Source: Microbacterium sp. CSI-V
GTDB taxonomy: Bacteria > Actinomycetota > Actinomycetes > Actinomycetales > Microbacteriaceae
Direction of reading: 5' to 3'
Assembly (NCBI RefSeq): GCF_001984105.1
Contig: NZ_MTQM01000008.1
Location: forward strand, 62,001-126,000
Length of the DNA stretch: 64,000 nucleotides
Part shown: in pieces, positions 17,416 through 26,282 of the stretch
Layout: every line of letters begins with the position of its first letter
How positions within the stretch are numbered: position 1 is the first letter of the stretch
Notes under the pieces: model-generated
Told to the model about the DNA's origin: nothing
Databases searched by the model: none
What the model saw: only the letters and a program-made list of their open reading frames with translations
Made by a program: the position numbers and the translations under genes

Positions 17416-18882
17416 TCAGGCCTCCGGGATCGCGATGACGACGCTCTTGGTCTCGAGGAACCCGCGGAGCCCCTCTTCGCCGAGGTCGCGTCCGAGGCCC
17501 GACTCTCCCGTGCCGCCGAACGACAGCGCCGGGTCGAAGAGGTTGTACGTGTTGATCCACACCGTGCCGGCGTCCAGGGCCGCGGCCATCCGGTGCGCCC
17601 GCCCGAGGTCGCGGGTCCACACGCCCGCGGCGAGACCGTACGCGGTGTCGTTGGCGATGCGGAGGGCATCCGCCTCGTCGTCGAACGGGATGATGCCGAC
17701 GACGGGTCCGAAGATCTCCTCGCGGGCGATGCGCATGTCGTTCGTGACGCCCGAGAACAGCGTCGGCTCGACGTAGAAGCCCGGCTCGCGGACCCCGCCG
17801 CCGGCGAGGAGGGTCGCGCCCTCGTCGACGCCCGCGCGGATGTAGCCGAGCACGCGCTCGCGCTGCTCCTCCGACACGAGCGGGCCGACCGTGATGCCGC
17901 CGTCGAGGCCGTCGCCGACGGGCACGCGGGCGACCGCGGCGGTCATGCGCTCGGTCATCTCGGCGAGGATCGAACGCTGCACGAGCAGACGGCTCCCCGC
18001 GGTGCACATCTGCCCGGAGTGGCCGAACGACGCGCGCATCGCGGTGAGGACCGCGGCATCCAGGTCGGCGTCCTCGAAGACGATGTTCGGGCTCTTGCCG
18101 CCGAGCTCCAGCGTCACGCGCGTGAAGTCGTCGGCCGCGGCGTGCGCGACGAGCCGCCCCACCTCGGTCGAGCCGGTGAAGGTGATCTTCGCGATGCCCG
18201 GGTGCGCGGTGAGCGCGGCGCCGACGGATCCGTCGCCCGTCAGGATGCTCACGGTGCCGGCGGGGACACCCGCCTCGGCCAGGATGCCGCCGAGGCGGAG
18301 GAGCGTCAGCGGGGTGTCCTCCGCGGGCTTGGCCACCACGGGGCAGCCCGCGGCGAGCGCGGGGGCGAGCTTGAACGCCGCCGTCATGATCGGGAAGTTC
18401 CACGGCAGGATGATCGCCACCGGGCCGACCGGCTCCTGCACGGTGTAGACGTGGTGTCCCCCGCCGTCGACCGCGACGACCGTGCCGCCCAGGCGCGACG
18501 GCGCTCCGGCGAAGTGCCGGAACGTGCGCGCCGCCATGGCCGTGTCGGCGCGGGAGCGCTCGATGGGCTTGCCGTTGTCGCGCGTCTCGAGCACCGCCAG
18601 CTCTTCGAGTCGCTCCTCGATGAGGTCGGCGACCCGGTTGAGGATCCGGGCGCGTTCGAGGGGCGCGAGCCCGCGCCAGCGCCGGTCGGCGTGGGCTTCG
18701 ACCGCGATCGCGACCGCGGTGTCGACATCGGCGGCCGTGGCGTCGGCCACGCTCGTGAGCACCTCGCCGGTGGCGGGGTCGATCACCGCGCGCGCGGGGC
18801 GTTCGCCGAGCGGCATCCACTCTCCACCGAGGAGGAACGGTTCGTACTCCGGCAGCGCGGTGACGGTGGGGCGAAGGCTCAT
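17416..18882 (-). CDS. NAD(P)-dependent aldehyde dehydrogenase
   Basis: A 488-residue class 1/2-type aldehyde dehydrogenase that oxidises an aldehyde to the acid. Visible residues are Asn in ILPWNFP, the cofactor Lys in VAKPAEDTP, the nucleotide loop FTGSTEVG, Glu in LELGGKSP and the nucleophile Cys in GQMCTAGSR. Next to a glutamine-synthetase-like ligase and amine oxidases it may act like PuuC, which oxidises gamma-glutamyl-aminoaldehydes; this is an inference from context. ATG 18882 follows the GS-like stop by eight bases. Confidence 0.9.
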   Translation of the reverse strand: MSLRPTVTALPEYEPFLLGGEWMPLGERPARAVIDPATGEVLTSVADATAADVDTAVAIAVEAHADRRWRGLAPLERARILNRVADLIEERLEELAVLETRDNGKPIERSRADTAMAARTFRHFAGAPSRLGGTVVAVDGGGHHVYTVQEPVGPVAIILPWNFPIMTAAFKLAPALAAGCPVVAKPAEDTPLTLLRLGGILAEAGVPAGTVSILTGDGSVGAALTAHPGIAKITFTGSTEVGRLVAHAAADDFTRVTLELGGKSPNIVFEDADLDAAVLTAMRASFGHSGQMCTAGSRLLVQRSILAEMTERMTAAVARVPVGDGLDGGITVGPLVSEEQRERVLGYIRAGVDEGATLLAGGGVREPGFYVEPTLFSGVTNDMRIAREEIFGPVVGIIPFDDEADALRIANDTAYGLAAGVWTRDLGRAHRMAAALDAGTVWINTYNLFDPALSFGGTGESGLGRDLGEEGLRGFLETKSVVIAIPEA

Positions 18883-18890
18883 GGGGGTCC

Positions 18891-20420
18891 TCAGAAGATC
18901 TCGAAGTACTCGCGCTGCTCCCAGTCGGAGACGTGGCGAAGATAACGGGCGAACTCGGCCCTCTTGATGGTCGCGTACCACTCCACCACGACGTCGCCGA
19001 GGGCAGCGCGGAAGACATCGTCGGCCTCGAAGGCGTCGACGGCGGCCCCGAGGGATGCCGGCAGCGCCGGGGCGTCCGTGCGGTAGGGGTCGGTCGTGGG
19101 TGCGGGCGGGATGAGCCCGCGCTCGATCCCGTCGACGCCGCTGATCAGCTGCGACGCGATGTAGAGGTACGGGTTGGCCGCGGGCTCGCCCGACCGGTTC
19201 TCGAGCCGCGTCGCCGGGTCGCCCATCCCGCCGACGGCACGCACCATCGCGCCCTTGTTGTCGATGCCCCACGCGATGCGGTCGGGCGCGAGCGAGTTCG
19301 GCTGGTAGCGCTTGTAGCCGTTGACCGTCGGCGTGGTGAACACCGCCGCCGCCCCGGCGTGGGCGAGGAGGCCCCCGAGGTACGCCGAGCCGAGCAGCGA
19401 CAGGGTCGTCCCCGGCGCATCGGGCACGAACGCGCCGCGACCGGTGGCCCGCTCGGTGAGCGACTGGTGCAGGTGCCACCCGGTCGAGGCCCCGTCGGCG
19501 CCCTGCGGGCGCGACATGAAGGTCGCGTGATACCCGAGACCCGCGGCGATGCGCCGGACGGCGGTGCGGCACAGGACGATGGCATCCGCGATCTCGGCCG
19601 CTGATCCGGCCTCCATCGTGATCTCGAACTGGCTGGGGCCGAACTCGAGCTCGATCGAGCGCAGCGGCAGGTCGAGGAGCGTCAGCCCGCGGTACAGCGC
19701 ATCGACGAGCGGCTGCATGCGGTCGAGGCCCTCCTCGAGCAGCAGCTGCGAGCCGCGCGTGGTCGGTGCGGTGAGGGAGGCTGCCCCGGGGCGACCGGGG
19801 GCACCGACGTGCTCGGTACCGAGCGCTGCGTCGTCGGCGCGGAAGACGTGGAACTCCAGCTCGGCACCGACGGTCATGTCGTAGCCGCGCGCGGCGAGGG
19901 CGGTCAGCTCGTTGCGCAGGATCGTCCGGGTGCAGAACGGAACCGGGCTGCCGTCGGGGAAGCGGAGGTCGCACAGGATCCAGGCGGTCCCCGGTGCCCA
20001 CGGCAGCACGCGGAACGTGGTGGGGTCGGGCACGAGGACGATGTCGCCCGCGCCGCTGAAGCCGTCGACCCCGACGCCCGTCTCGGAGCTGAACACCGGG
20101 AACACCGACTGGCCGGAGGTGTCCTTCAGCAGCAGCGAGCTGGGGGCGGTGACGCCCGAGCGCATCGCCGCGGCGATGCCGCCCCGCGCGATCGTCTTGC
20201 CGCGCAGGATGCCGTGCTGGTCGACGAACGAGAACCGCACCATGTCGATGCCGAGCTCGTCCACGACGCGGCGCATCTGTCCGGCCGCGGCGTACTGCGC
20301 CTCGCTCCACAGCCCGTGCCGGTGGACGAATCCCTCGCGGTCGGCGGCGAGCATCGGGCGGGCGGAGATCCCGCCGCCGCTCTCCGAGACCGGGCGCTCG
20401 TCGACGTTGCGCTCACGCAT
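18891..20420 (-). CDS. Glutamine-synthetase-like ligase (gamma-glutamylamide synthetase type)
   Basis: A 509-residue GS-fold ligase. The beta-grasp start (VRFSFVDQHGILRGKTI) and the catalytic domain (AELEFHVF, LEFGPSQFEIT, GWHLHQSL, NGYKRYQPNSLAPDRIAWG, ENRSGEPAANPYLYIA) are complete. The usual phosphate-binding N-R-S-A is N-K-G-A here. Housekeeping GS is not usually placed in such a cluster; PuuA, IpuC and aniline-pathway relatives ligate glutamate to an amine so that it can be oxidised. That role fits the amine oxidases, aldehyde dehydrogenase and gamma-glutamyl hydrolase candidates nearby. ATG 20420 overlaps the Rieske oxygenase stop by eight bases. Confidence 0.82.
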   Translation of the reverse strand: MRERNVDERPVSESGGGISARPMLAADREGFVHRHGLWSEAQYAAAGQMRRVVDELGIDMVRFSFVDQHGILRGKTIARGGIAAAMRSGVTAPSSLLLKDTSGQSVFPVFSSETGVGVDGFSGAGDIVLVPDPTTFRVLPWAPGTAWILCDLRFPDGSPVPFCTRTILRNELTALAARGYDMTVGAELEFHVFRADDAALGTEHVGAPGRPGAASLTAPTTRGSQLLLEEGLDRMQPLVDALYRGLTLLDLPLRSIELEFGPSQFEITMEAGSAAEIADAIVLCRTAVRRIAAGLGYHATFMSRPQGADGASTGWHLHQSLTERATGRGAFVPDAPGTTLSLLGSAYLGGLLAHAGAAAVFTTPTVNGYKRYQPNSLAPDRIAWGIDNKGAMVRAVGGMGDPATRLENRSGEPAANPYLYIASQLISGVDGIERGLIPPAPTTDPYRTDAPALPASLGAAVDAFEADDVFRAALGDVVVEWYATIKRAEFARYLRHVSDWEQREYFEIF

Positions 20421-21750
20421 CGACGGTCTCCTCGGCGGTCGTCTTCGGGGCCGCCCACGGCGAGGCCGCGCGGCGCTCGTGCTCGCGTTGCACCCAGCGC
20501 TCCTGCCACGCGTCGTTGGCGGCGATCGTGTCCATCGCGAGCGGCCCGGTGAGCTTCGCGGCATCCTCGTCGCTCACGGGGTGCGACGGCGTCTGCCCGC
20601 CCGCGGCGAAGGAGTCGATCGCGCGGAGCAGCAGGCGCCGGTTGGCGGTGACCGCGCGGTCCGAGACGCCGAGGCGCTCGACCGTGCGGTCCTGGATGGC
20701 GCCCATGCTCTCGACGGCCCACTGGTCGTGGACGTTGATGTCGAGCCCCATGCCCGTGTAGGTGAGCTCCTTCTGCTCCTGCGGGTCGAAGCCCCAGTTG
20801 TTGTCGCGGTTGCGGATCGGTCGGTAGTCCGGCAGCGTCACGCCCTCCAGTCGCTGCTGCAGCAGGGTGTCCTTGTCGGTGACTTCCGCGAAGTCGTACC
20901 AGATCATGTACCAGTAGTGATGCTCGTCGTCGATCGGCACGTGCCACTGCGTGAACACCTTGGTGTTGCCGAAGGGGACGACGAAGGCGTTGGGGAACAT
21001 CAGGTTCGTGACGCGCACGTGCTTGATGTCCTCGGTGAGCTGGCGCAGAGCGAAGACCCGGAGGCCATGATCGGCGCTCTCGACCTCGATGTCGGGGCGG
21101 TAGCTCTCGCCCACGAGCATCGAGAGCTTCTTCCCGGTGCCCTCGACCTCCTCCGCGAACTGCTGCCCGTACATCTCGCGGGGGTCCTCTTCGATGAAGC
21201 GGTGCAGGAACGACACGTGGCTCGGGTCGATGCCGCCCTCGAGCCCCTGCAGCCAGTTGCAGTCCCACAGGCCCTTGAAGGCGAAGGTGTACTCCTCCGG
21301 CGCGACGAAGCAGTCGTAGTCGGGGAAAGGCGGCGGGTCGCCCGCGCCCATGTAGGTGAAGATGATCCCGTTCTTCTCGACGCACGGGTAGTTGGCGATG
21401 CGGATCTTGCCGAGGAACTGGCTGTGCTCGGGCTCGGCGGGCTGCTCGACGCACTTGCCCTCGCCGTTGTAGAGCCACCCGTGGTAGAGGCACCGGATGC
21501 CGTCCTCCTCGAGGCGGCCGTACGACAGGTCGACGCCCCGGTGGGCGCAGTAGCGGCTGATGAGCCCCCAGCCCTCGCGCTTCTTGAACAGCACGAGGTC
21601 TTCGCTCATGATGCGGACGGCCTTGACCGGCCGCTCCCCCGGCATCTCGGACACCAGGGCGGCCGGCTGCCAGTACGAGCGCAGAAGGTTGCCGAGCGGC
21701 GTACCCGGCCCGGAGCGGGTGATCTTCTCGTTGTCTTCCTGCTTCAGCAT
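20413..21750 (-). CDS. Rieske non-heme iron oxygenase, phthalate-dioxygenase type
   Basis: A 445-residue terminal oxygenase that should insert oxygen into, or demethylate, an aromatic or N-heterocyclic substrate. The start EDNEKITRSGPGTPLGNLLR and its length are characteristic of the phthalate 4,5-dioxygenase group, which works without a beta subunit. The Rieske 2Fe-2S ligands are C68, H70, C87 and H90. The bridging Asp175 and iron ligands H178 and H183 (DPSHVSFLH) are present. Electrons should come from the reductase encoded just upstream. Confidence 0.9.
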   Translation of the reverse strand: MLKQEDNEKITRSGPGTPLGNLLRSYWQPAALVSEMPGERPVKAVRIMSEDLVLFKKREGWGLISRYCAHRGVDLSYGRLEEDGIRCLYHGWLYNGEGKCVEQPAEPEHSQFLGKIRIANYPCVEKNGIIFTYMGAGDPPPFPDYDCFVAPEEYTFAFKGLWDCNWLQGLEGGIDPSHVSFLHRFIEEDPREMYGQQFAEEVEGTGKKLSMLVGESYRPDIEVESADHGLRVFALRQLTEDIKHVRVTNLMFPNAFVVPFGNTKVFTQWHVPIDDEHHYWYMIWYDFAEVTDKDTLLQQRLEGVTLPDYRPIRNRDNNWGFDPQEQKELTYTGMGLDINVHDQWAVESMGAIQDRTVERLGVSDRAVTANRRLLLRAIDSFAAGGQTPSHPVSDEDAAKLTGPLAMDTIAANDAWQERWVQREHERRAASPWAAPKTTAEETVDA

Positions 21751-21793
21751 GGCCGTGGCCTCTCGTGGTCGGTGCGGGTGTGGTGCAGGCGGG

Positions 21794-22741
21794 TCAGGCC
21801 TGGAGGACGAGGACGGGGCACGCCGAGCGCGAGACGCACACCATCATGCAGTCGTTCGCGGCACGCTCCTGGGCGGTGAGGACGAAGTCGCGATGCTCGA
21901 CCTCCCCCTCCAGGACGCCCGTCTCGCAGCTGCCGCAGATGCCCTCCTCGCAGTCGGAGAGCACGTCGACACCCGCGTCGCGCAGCACCCCGAGCACGGT
22001 CTGCGCGGGTTCGACGGTCACCTCGACGCCCGTGAGCGCGAGGCGCACGGCGAACGGTCCGCCGGGCTCGTACTCCACGACGGGGGCGGTGAAGTACTCC
22101 AGGTGAAGGCGACCGGATGCCGCGGGCACCAGGCGCGTGACCTCCTCGAGCATGCGCGCGGGACCGCACGCGTACACCGCGGCGTCCGGATGCGCCGCGA
22201 GCTCGGCCGCGAGGTCGGCGCGCACCCCCTCGTCGCGGGCGACGACGTCGACCGTCCCGCCGGGCAGGGCCGCGAGATCGTCGAGGAACGCCATGCGGGT
22301 GCGCGAGGCGCCGAGGTACAGCACACGCCACGGCACGCCCGCCGCGGCGGCGGCGCGCACCATGGGCAGAACCGGCGTGATGCCGATGCCGCCCGCGAGG
22401 AACAGGTACTCGTCGGCGGGTTCGAGGCCGAAGTGGGTGCGCGGACCGCGGAGCGACACGACGTCACCCGGGCGCAGCCGCTCGTGCACGGCGCGGGAGC
22501 CGCCGCGGCTCTGCTCCTCGCGGAGGACGGCGATGCGGTACCGCGCCGAAGCGGGCTCTCCGCACAGCGAGTACTGGCGCACGGGCGCACCCGGGAGGGC
22601 CAGGTCGATGTGGGCGCCGGGCGTCCATTCGGGAAGCGGGCCGTCGACCCCCTCGAGCTCGACCGACAGCACATCGGCCGACTCGAGCGTCAAGGAACGC
22701 ACACGGGCGCGGAGCTCGGTGGCATCCTCTCGGGTCGTCAT
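21794..22741 (-). CDS. Phthalate-dioxygenase-reductase-type flavin/2Fe-2S reductase
   Basis: A 315-residue electron-transfer protein with three domains in order: an FMN-binding barrel (RQYSLCG), an NAD-binding domain (LAGGIGITP, YACGPARML) and a C-terminal plant-type ferredoxin (CEEGICGSC with the last Cys in NDCMMVC). It passes electrons from NADH to the Rieske oxygenase encoded 43 bases downstream. It is the first gene of the 12-gene operon. AGGA in front of ATG 22741 is part of an operator palindrome, so a bound repressor would cover the translation start region of the DNA. Confidence 0.92.
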   Translation of the reverse strand: MTTREDATELRARVRSLTLESADVLSVELEGVDGPLPEWTPGAHIDLALPGAPVRQYSLCGEPASARYRIAVLREEQSRGGSRAVHERLRPGDVVSLRGPRTHFGLEPADEYLFLAGGIGITPVLPMVRAAAAAGVPWRVLYLGASRTRMAFLDDLAALPGGTVDVVARDEGVRADLAAELAAHPDAAVYACGPARMLEEVTRLVPAASGRLHLEYFTAPVVEYEPGGPFAVRLALTGVEVTVEPAQTVLGVLRDAGVDVLSDCEEGICGSCETGVLEGEVEHRDFVLTAQERAANDCMMVCVSRSACPVLVLQA

Positions 22742-22776
22742 ATTTGGATCCTAACAGATACAGATTGGATCCCGAA
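22742..22776. promoter_or_regulatory. Operator pair C between the catabolic operon and gntR
   Basis: ATTTGGATCCTAAC and GATTGGATCCCGAA have GGATCC cores at 22746 and 22767, 21 bp apart. The first core is only four bases upstream of the reductase ATG (22741). On the minus strand TAGGAT inside the proximal site could serve as a -10 for a near-leaderless mRNA. The divergent gntR gene starts at 22884, the usual place for an autoregulated local repressor. Confidence 0.7.
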
Positions 22777-22883
22777 TCATCAGCCTGGGAGCCAGACCCG
22801 CGTGGATTGCGTGGCATCCGGCGGCCGTTCTGCTAGGTTCGCACCTCGTGGGATCGCGACCGCGATCGACCGAGAGGGGCAGC

Positions 22884-23606
22884 ATGGCCGCACGGGGGGA
22901 CACCGAGATCTCGGCCGCCGGGGGACACGCCCTCGTCGACGAGATCGCCGCCAAGATCCGGGAACGCATCATGTCGGGAGACATCCCGATCGGCGCGCAG
23001 CTGCGTCAGGCGGAGCTCGCGAGCGACTTCGGAGTCAGCCGCACCCCGGTGCGCGAGGCGCTGCGGCAGTTGCAGACGGGCGGCCTCATCGAGGTCCTCC
23101 CCAACCGCGGTGCCGTCGTGCGCGTGCCCGCGCCGTGGGAGGTGCGCGAGGCCTATGAAGTGCGCGCCGAGCTCGAAGCCCTCGCCGCCGCCCGCGCCGT
23201 CGAGCGCATCTCGCGCGGCGACGTCACGCGCCTGCGCGAGGCGAACCAGGACATGTACGACCGCTCCGTCGAGCGCGAGCGCGGCCAGGGCGACCCGGCC
23301 CTCGCCAGCCGCCGCGAGAACGACGTCTTCCACAACACCATCGCGCAGGTCTCCGCCAACGCGCGCCTCGCCCGCGCGATCGACGAGATCAACGAGACCT
23401 TCCCCCGCAACGTGTCGGCTCAGCTGCTCGTCGGCGACGACCGCCACCGCGAGGAGAACTTCCAGGAGCACGTCCGCATCATCGAGGCGATCGAGCGGGG
23501 CGACGCCGAAGCCGCCCGCCGCGAGATGCGCGAGCACGTCCTCAAGGCCGGCGAGCAGCTGGCGCGCTGGTACGAGCGGCGCTCCGCGACGGTGTTCACC
23601 GGCTGA
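22884..23606 (+). CDS. GntR-family transcriptional regulator, FCD subfamily
   Basis: A 240-residue regulator. The N-terminal winged helix is complete (LRQAELASDFGVSRTPVREAL, then GLIEVLPNRGAVV). The C-terminal FCD ligand domain keeps the usual metal-type residues (ENDVFHNTI, FQEHVRIIEAI, MREHV). FCD regulators normally repress a catabolic operon until its substrate or an intermediate binds. It is divergent from the 12-gene operon with operator pair C in between. ATG 22884 is chosen over GTG 22848 because GAGAGGGG lies just upstream. It is the only local regulator in the 2.5-31 kb region, so it probably controls all four operator pairs. Confidence 0.9.
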   Translation: MAARGDTEISAAGGHALVDEIAAKIRERIMSGDIPIGAQLRQAELASDFGVSRTPVREALRQLQTGGLIEVLPNRGAVVRVPAPWEVREAYEVRAELEALAAARAVERISRGDVTRLREANQDMYDRSVERERGQGDPALASRRENDVFHNTIAQVSANARLARAIDEINETFPRNVSAQLLVGDDRHREENFQEHVRIIEAIERGDAEAARREMREHVLKAGEQLARWYERRSATVFTG

Positions 23607-23651
23607 CGCGGCACAAGGTCAGCGAGCGTCGGTTTCCCTCCCGGCGACGGA

Positions 23652-23698
23652 CTTGCTGAGACCCGCGTGACAGCACGTGTCACGTCAATCTCAGTAAG
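23652..23698. terminator. Nested palindrome between convergent genes
   Basis: An outer stem CTTGCTGAGA facing TCTCAGTAAG (one mismatch) encloses an inner perfect stem CGTGACA facing TGTCACG. It lies between the gntR stop (23606) and the convergent membrane-protein stop (23705), so it most likely terminates both transcripts. There is no T run on either side. Confidence 0.5.
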
Positions 23699-23704
23699 CG
23701 CTCC

Positions 23705-24214
23705 TCAGCCGACCACGAGCGGCGCGGCCATCAGCACCGCCGACGCGCCCATCGCCAACGGCGGGAGCCGCGTCACGAGCGGCCGGTCGCGATGCGCCGT
23801 GGCGAACAGCACCACACCCCCGACGGCATAGGCGGCCACGCCGAGGAGGGTCAGCAGCACGAGCGGCATCGCCCCCGCCCCGTGATGGGACGAGCCCGCG
23901 GATGCCGGGACGTGCGCGGCCAGCAGAAGGGATGCCATGAGCACGGCGCCGAGCGCGTCGAACGCGCGCATCCGCCGGGGCTCGCCGCGCCGCACCCGCC
24001 CCGGCGCCACCGCCACCAGCGCCGCGAGGAGCAGCGCCGCCGCCCAGAACACCGCCGGCACGCTCCCCCCGCCGAGAACCATGTCGCCCATGGCCAGCAG
24101 CATGAGCGCCGCGATGAGCAGCTCGCGCACACGCGCGGCGGGACGGTCGGCGGCGACGCAGCACGCGCCGGCCGCCGTCGTCACGAGCGCGCCGACGTGC
24201 AGGACCTCGCCCAT
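23705..24214 (-). CDS. Small multi-pass membrane protein
   Basis: A 169-residue protein with about five hydrophobic helices (for example LLIAALMLLAMGDMVLG, VFWAAALLLAALVAV, PLVLLTLLGVAAYAVGG). It has a Met/His-containing loop (GSSHHGAGAMP) and resembles DUF5134-like actinobacterial membrane proteins. ATG 24214 overlaps the copper amine oxidase stop by one base (TGATG), so it is translated with that enzyme. Coupling to a copper enzyme with a His-rich tail suggests a metal-supply or anchoring role, but no known copper-transport motif is visible. Confidence 0.65.
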   Translation of the reverse strand: MGEVLHVGALVTTAAGACCVAADRPAARVRELLIAALMLLAMGDMVLGGGSVPAVFWAAALLLAALVAVAPGRVRRGEPRRMRAFDALGAVLMASLLLAAHVPASAGSSHHGAGAMPLVLLTLLGVAAYAVGGVVLFATAHRDRPLVTRLPPLAMGASAVLMAAPLVVG

Positions 24215-26241
24215 CAGTGCCCGTGGTGGTCGTGCCCGTGGTGCCCGTGCGCGGAGTGGTCGTGGTGCTCGTGCCCGCCGGCGTCGTGTCCGTGGAACGC
24301 GTGCCCCTCGGCGACGGCCCCGCCGGAACCCGCTGTCGGCGCGTGGCAGTGGTCACCGCCCGAAGACGGCGGCAGGTCGAGCGACGGGTTCCGCGTGAAG
24401 AACCCGTCCGGCTCGAAGCGCAGACCGATGCGGTGGACCGGCATGATCGGCCACTCCTCGGGCTTCGGATAGTGGTGCACGCCGACGATCGGCCACAGCA
24501 CCAGTTCGGCGCCGTCGAGCGGGCGATCGGCCTGCTGCCAGGCCGTGATGCCCTCCGCCTCGAGCGGAGCCTGGTTGGGGTAGTCGCCCGTGATGAAGCG
24601 CTCGTTCGGGTCGTAGGCGGTCGCCCACAGGTGCTTCGACACGAAGGGGGCCTTGCGCTCGACGATGCTGCCGGGCTTGGCGAACAGACGCGTCGTGTGC
24701 ATCGCCGACAGGCGGTACGCGGTGCTCTCGCCGAACCGGTTGGTGCGCTCGGTGTTCTCCACGCGCCAGTGCACCGCCCGGGACGCGTCGGCCATCCGGC
24801 CGGCATCCTTCTCGGAGGCGATGACCTCGGAGACCATCTTGACCGCGTTGCCCCAGGGGTTCAGCTCCTCGTCCTCCTCGACCTCGGCATGCACCTCGAC
24901 CAGGCGGTTCTTCGGGCCGTCGATCGCGGTGTCCATGCGCACGGCGAAGTAGTGCTGGTGCGTCGGGGCCTGGACGTTGGGGCTGACCATGCGACCGAAC
25001 GCGGGCATCCTGCCGTCGTCGATACCAGAGACCGACAGGATGCCGGTGAGCTTGATCTCCAGCTCGATCGAGCCGTCCTGGTAAAGCGACCAGTAGAACC
25101 CGTAGTCGTAGTTCGCGACGGTGGCGAAGAACGAGATCACGAGGCGGCGCGAGCGGCGGACGTCGGCCTCGCCGGTGCGGGTGTTGACGTGCTTCCACAG
25201 GATGGAGGAGTCCTCCTCGTGCAGGCACACGCCGTTGGTGATGGTCTGGGCCTCGCCGACGCCGTCGAGCACGTGCGCGTCGAAGTAGTGGATCTCGCCG
25301 AGGCAGTCGCATCCGAGTTCGAGGGATGCCGTGAGGGGGCCGGCCCCGTACTCGCCCCAGTCGAAGAAGTTCTTGCGGTACGCCGTCGGGTCGGCGTCGA
25401 GGTACGGCACGTACATCTCGTTGACCGCGGCGCGGCGGAGGACGGGACGCTCGACGTCGCCGTCGCGGTAGGCGATGTCGTGCAGGACGAGCCCCTCGCG
25501 GTGCGTGAAGCCGATGCGGAACGACCAGTTCTGCCACGTGACCCGGTGGCCCTCGACGGTGAAGCCGGGCCCCTCGGGCTGGGTGATCTCCAGCGGCGCG
25601 ACGTGCCGGTCCGGACCCCAGGTGCCGGAGCGGTAGTTGCCGCCCTCGCTGGCCATCGGGATGACGCCGTGGTCCTCGATGCGGATGATGTCGAGCGTCT
25701 CGAGGTCGAGGATCGGCACGAGCCCCGCGACGGGACGCGCGTAGCCGTTGTCGTCGGCGTCCTCGCGGTACCAGACGGTGCCCCACGACAGGCGGCGGTC
25801 GGCGAGGTCCTCGGGCTCGAAGCCGGTGATCGACTCGGGGTCGACCCACACGTGCGTGGTGTCGATGATCCCGCGCTTGGCCAGGGCTTCCTTCAACAGC
25901 GGGTGCTCGCGGGCGGCGCGGGCGATCGCGCGCGCCTCGTCGCTGGAGACGCCGGGGCGCTTGGCATCCACCGGGCTCCAGGATGCCAGCGACGCCTCGG
26001 CGCGATCGGTGCCCGAGGTCCAGCCGGTGACCTCCCACGCCGCGTGCGCGGCCGGGTTCATGACCACCAGGCGCACCGGGCGTCCCTGGCCGGGGGCGAG
26101 GCTGCGGGCCAGGCCCTCCTCGACGGCGATGCCCCAGAAGCGGGGCTCGGCGCCGATGCGGTCGTCCGCGCGCACGAGCGCGGTGATCTCGACGATCTCG
26201 CTCGGGGTGAGGGGGTCGCTCCAGTGCCGGTCGGCGGTCAT
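24214..26241 (-). CDS. Copper amine oxidase with a His-rich C-terminal tail
   Basis: A 675-residue quinoprotein that oxidises a primary amine to aldehyde, ammonia and hydrogen peroxide. The topaquinone precursor is Tyr378 in T-V-A-N-Y-D-Y, the catalytic base is Asp294 (FFDWGEYG), and the copper ligands are His428 and His430 (THQHYF) and His603 (MPVHRIG). No signal peptide is seen. After the domain end (about 628) comes a low-complexity tail to residue 675 with about 16 histidines, an unusual addition that could bind copper. ATG 26241 has AGGAGA four bases upstream. The next gene is translationally coupled. Confidence 0.92.
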   Translation of the reverse strand: MTADRHWSDPLTPSEIVEITALVRADDRIGAEPRFWGIAVEEGLARSLAPGQGRPVRLVVMNPAAHAAWEVTGWTSGTDRAEASLASWSPVDAKRPGVSSDEARAIARAAREHPLLKEALAKRGIIDTTHVWVDPESITGFEPEDLADRRLSWGTVWYREDADDNGYARPVAGLVPILDLETLDIIRIEDHGVIPMASEGGNYRSGTWGPDRHVAPLEITQPEGPGFTVEGHRVTWQNWSFRIGFTHREGLVLHDIAYRDGDVERPVLRRAAVNEMYVPYLDADPTAYRKNFFDWGEYGAGPLTASLELGCDCLGEIHYFDAHVLDGVGEAQTITNGVCLHEEDSSILWKHVNTRTGEADVRRSRRLVISFFATVANYDYGFYWSLYQDGSIELEIKLTGILSVSGIDDGRMPAFGRMVSPNVQAPTHQHYFAVRMDTAIDGPKNRLVEVHAEVEEDEELNPWGNAVKMVSEVIASEKDAGRMADASRAVHWRVENTERTNRFGESTAYRLSAMHTTRLFAKPGSIVERKAPFVSKHLWATAYDPNERFITGDYPNQAPLEAEGITAWQQADRPLDGAELVLWPIVGVHHYPKPEEWPIMPVHRIGLRFEPDGFFTRNPSLDLPPSSGGDHCHAPTAGSGGAVAEGHAFHGHDAGGHEHHDHSAHGHHGHDHHGH

Positions 26242-26282
26242 CGGGTCTCCTTGCTGCGGTGGTGCGGGCGATGCGGGTGGGT

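Noticed and set aside
14660..17776. A 1038-codon open frame on the plus strand
   Set aside because: It is antisense to the isochorismatase and phosphotriesterase-like genes, whose active-site motifs are clear on the minus strand.
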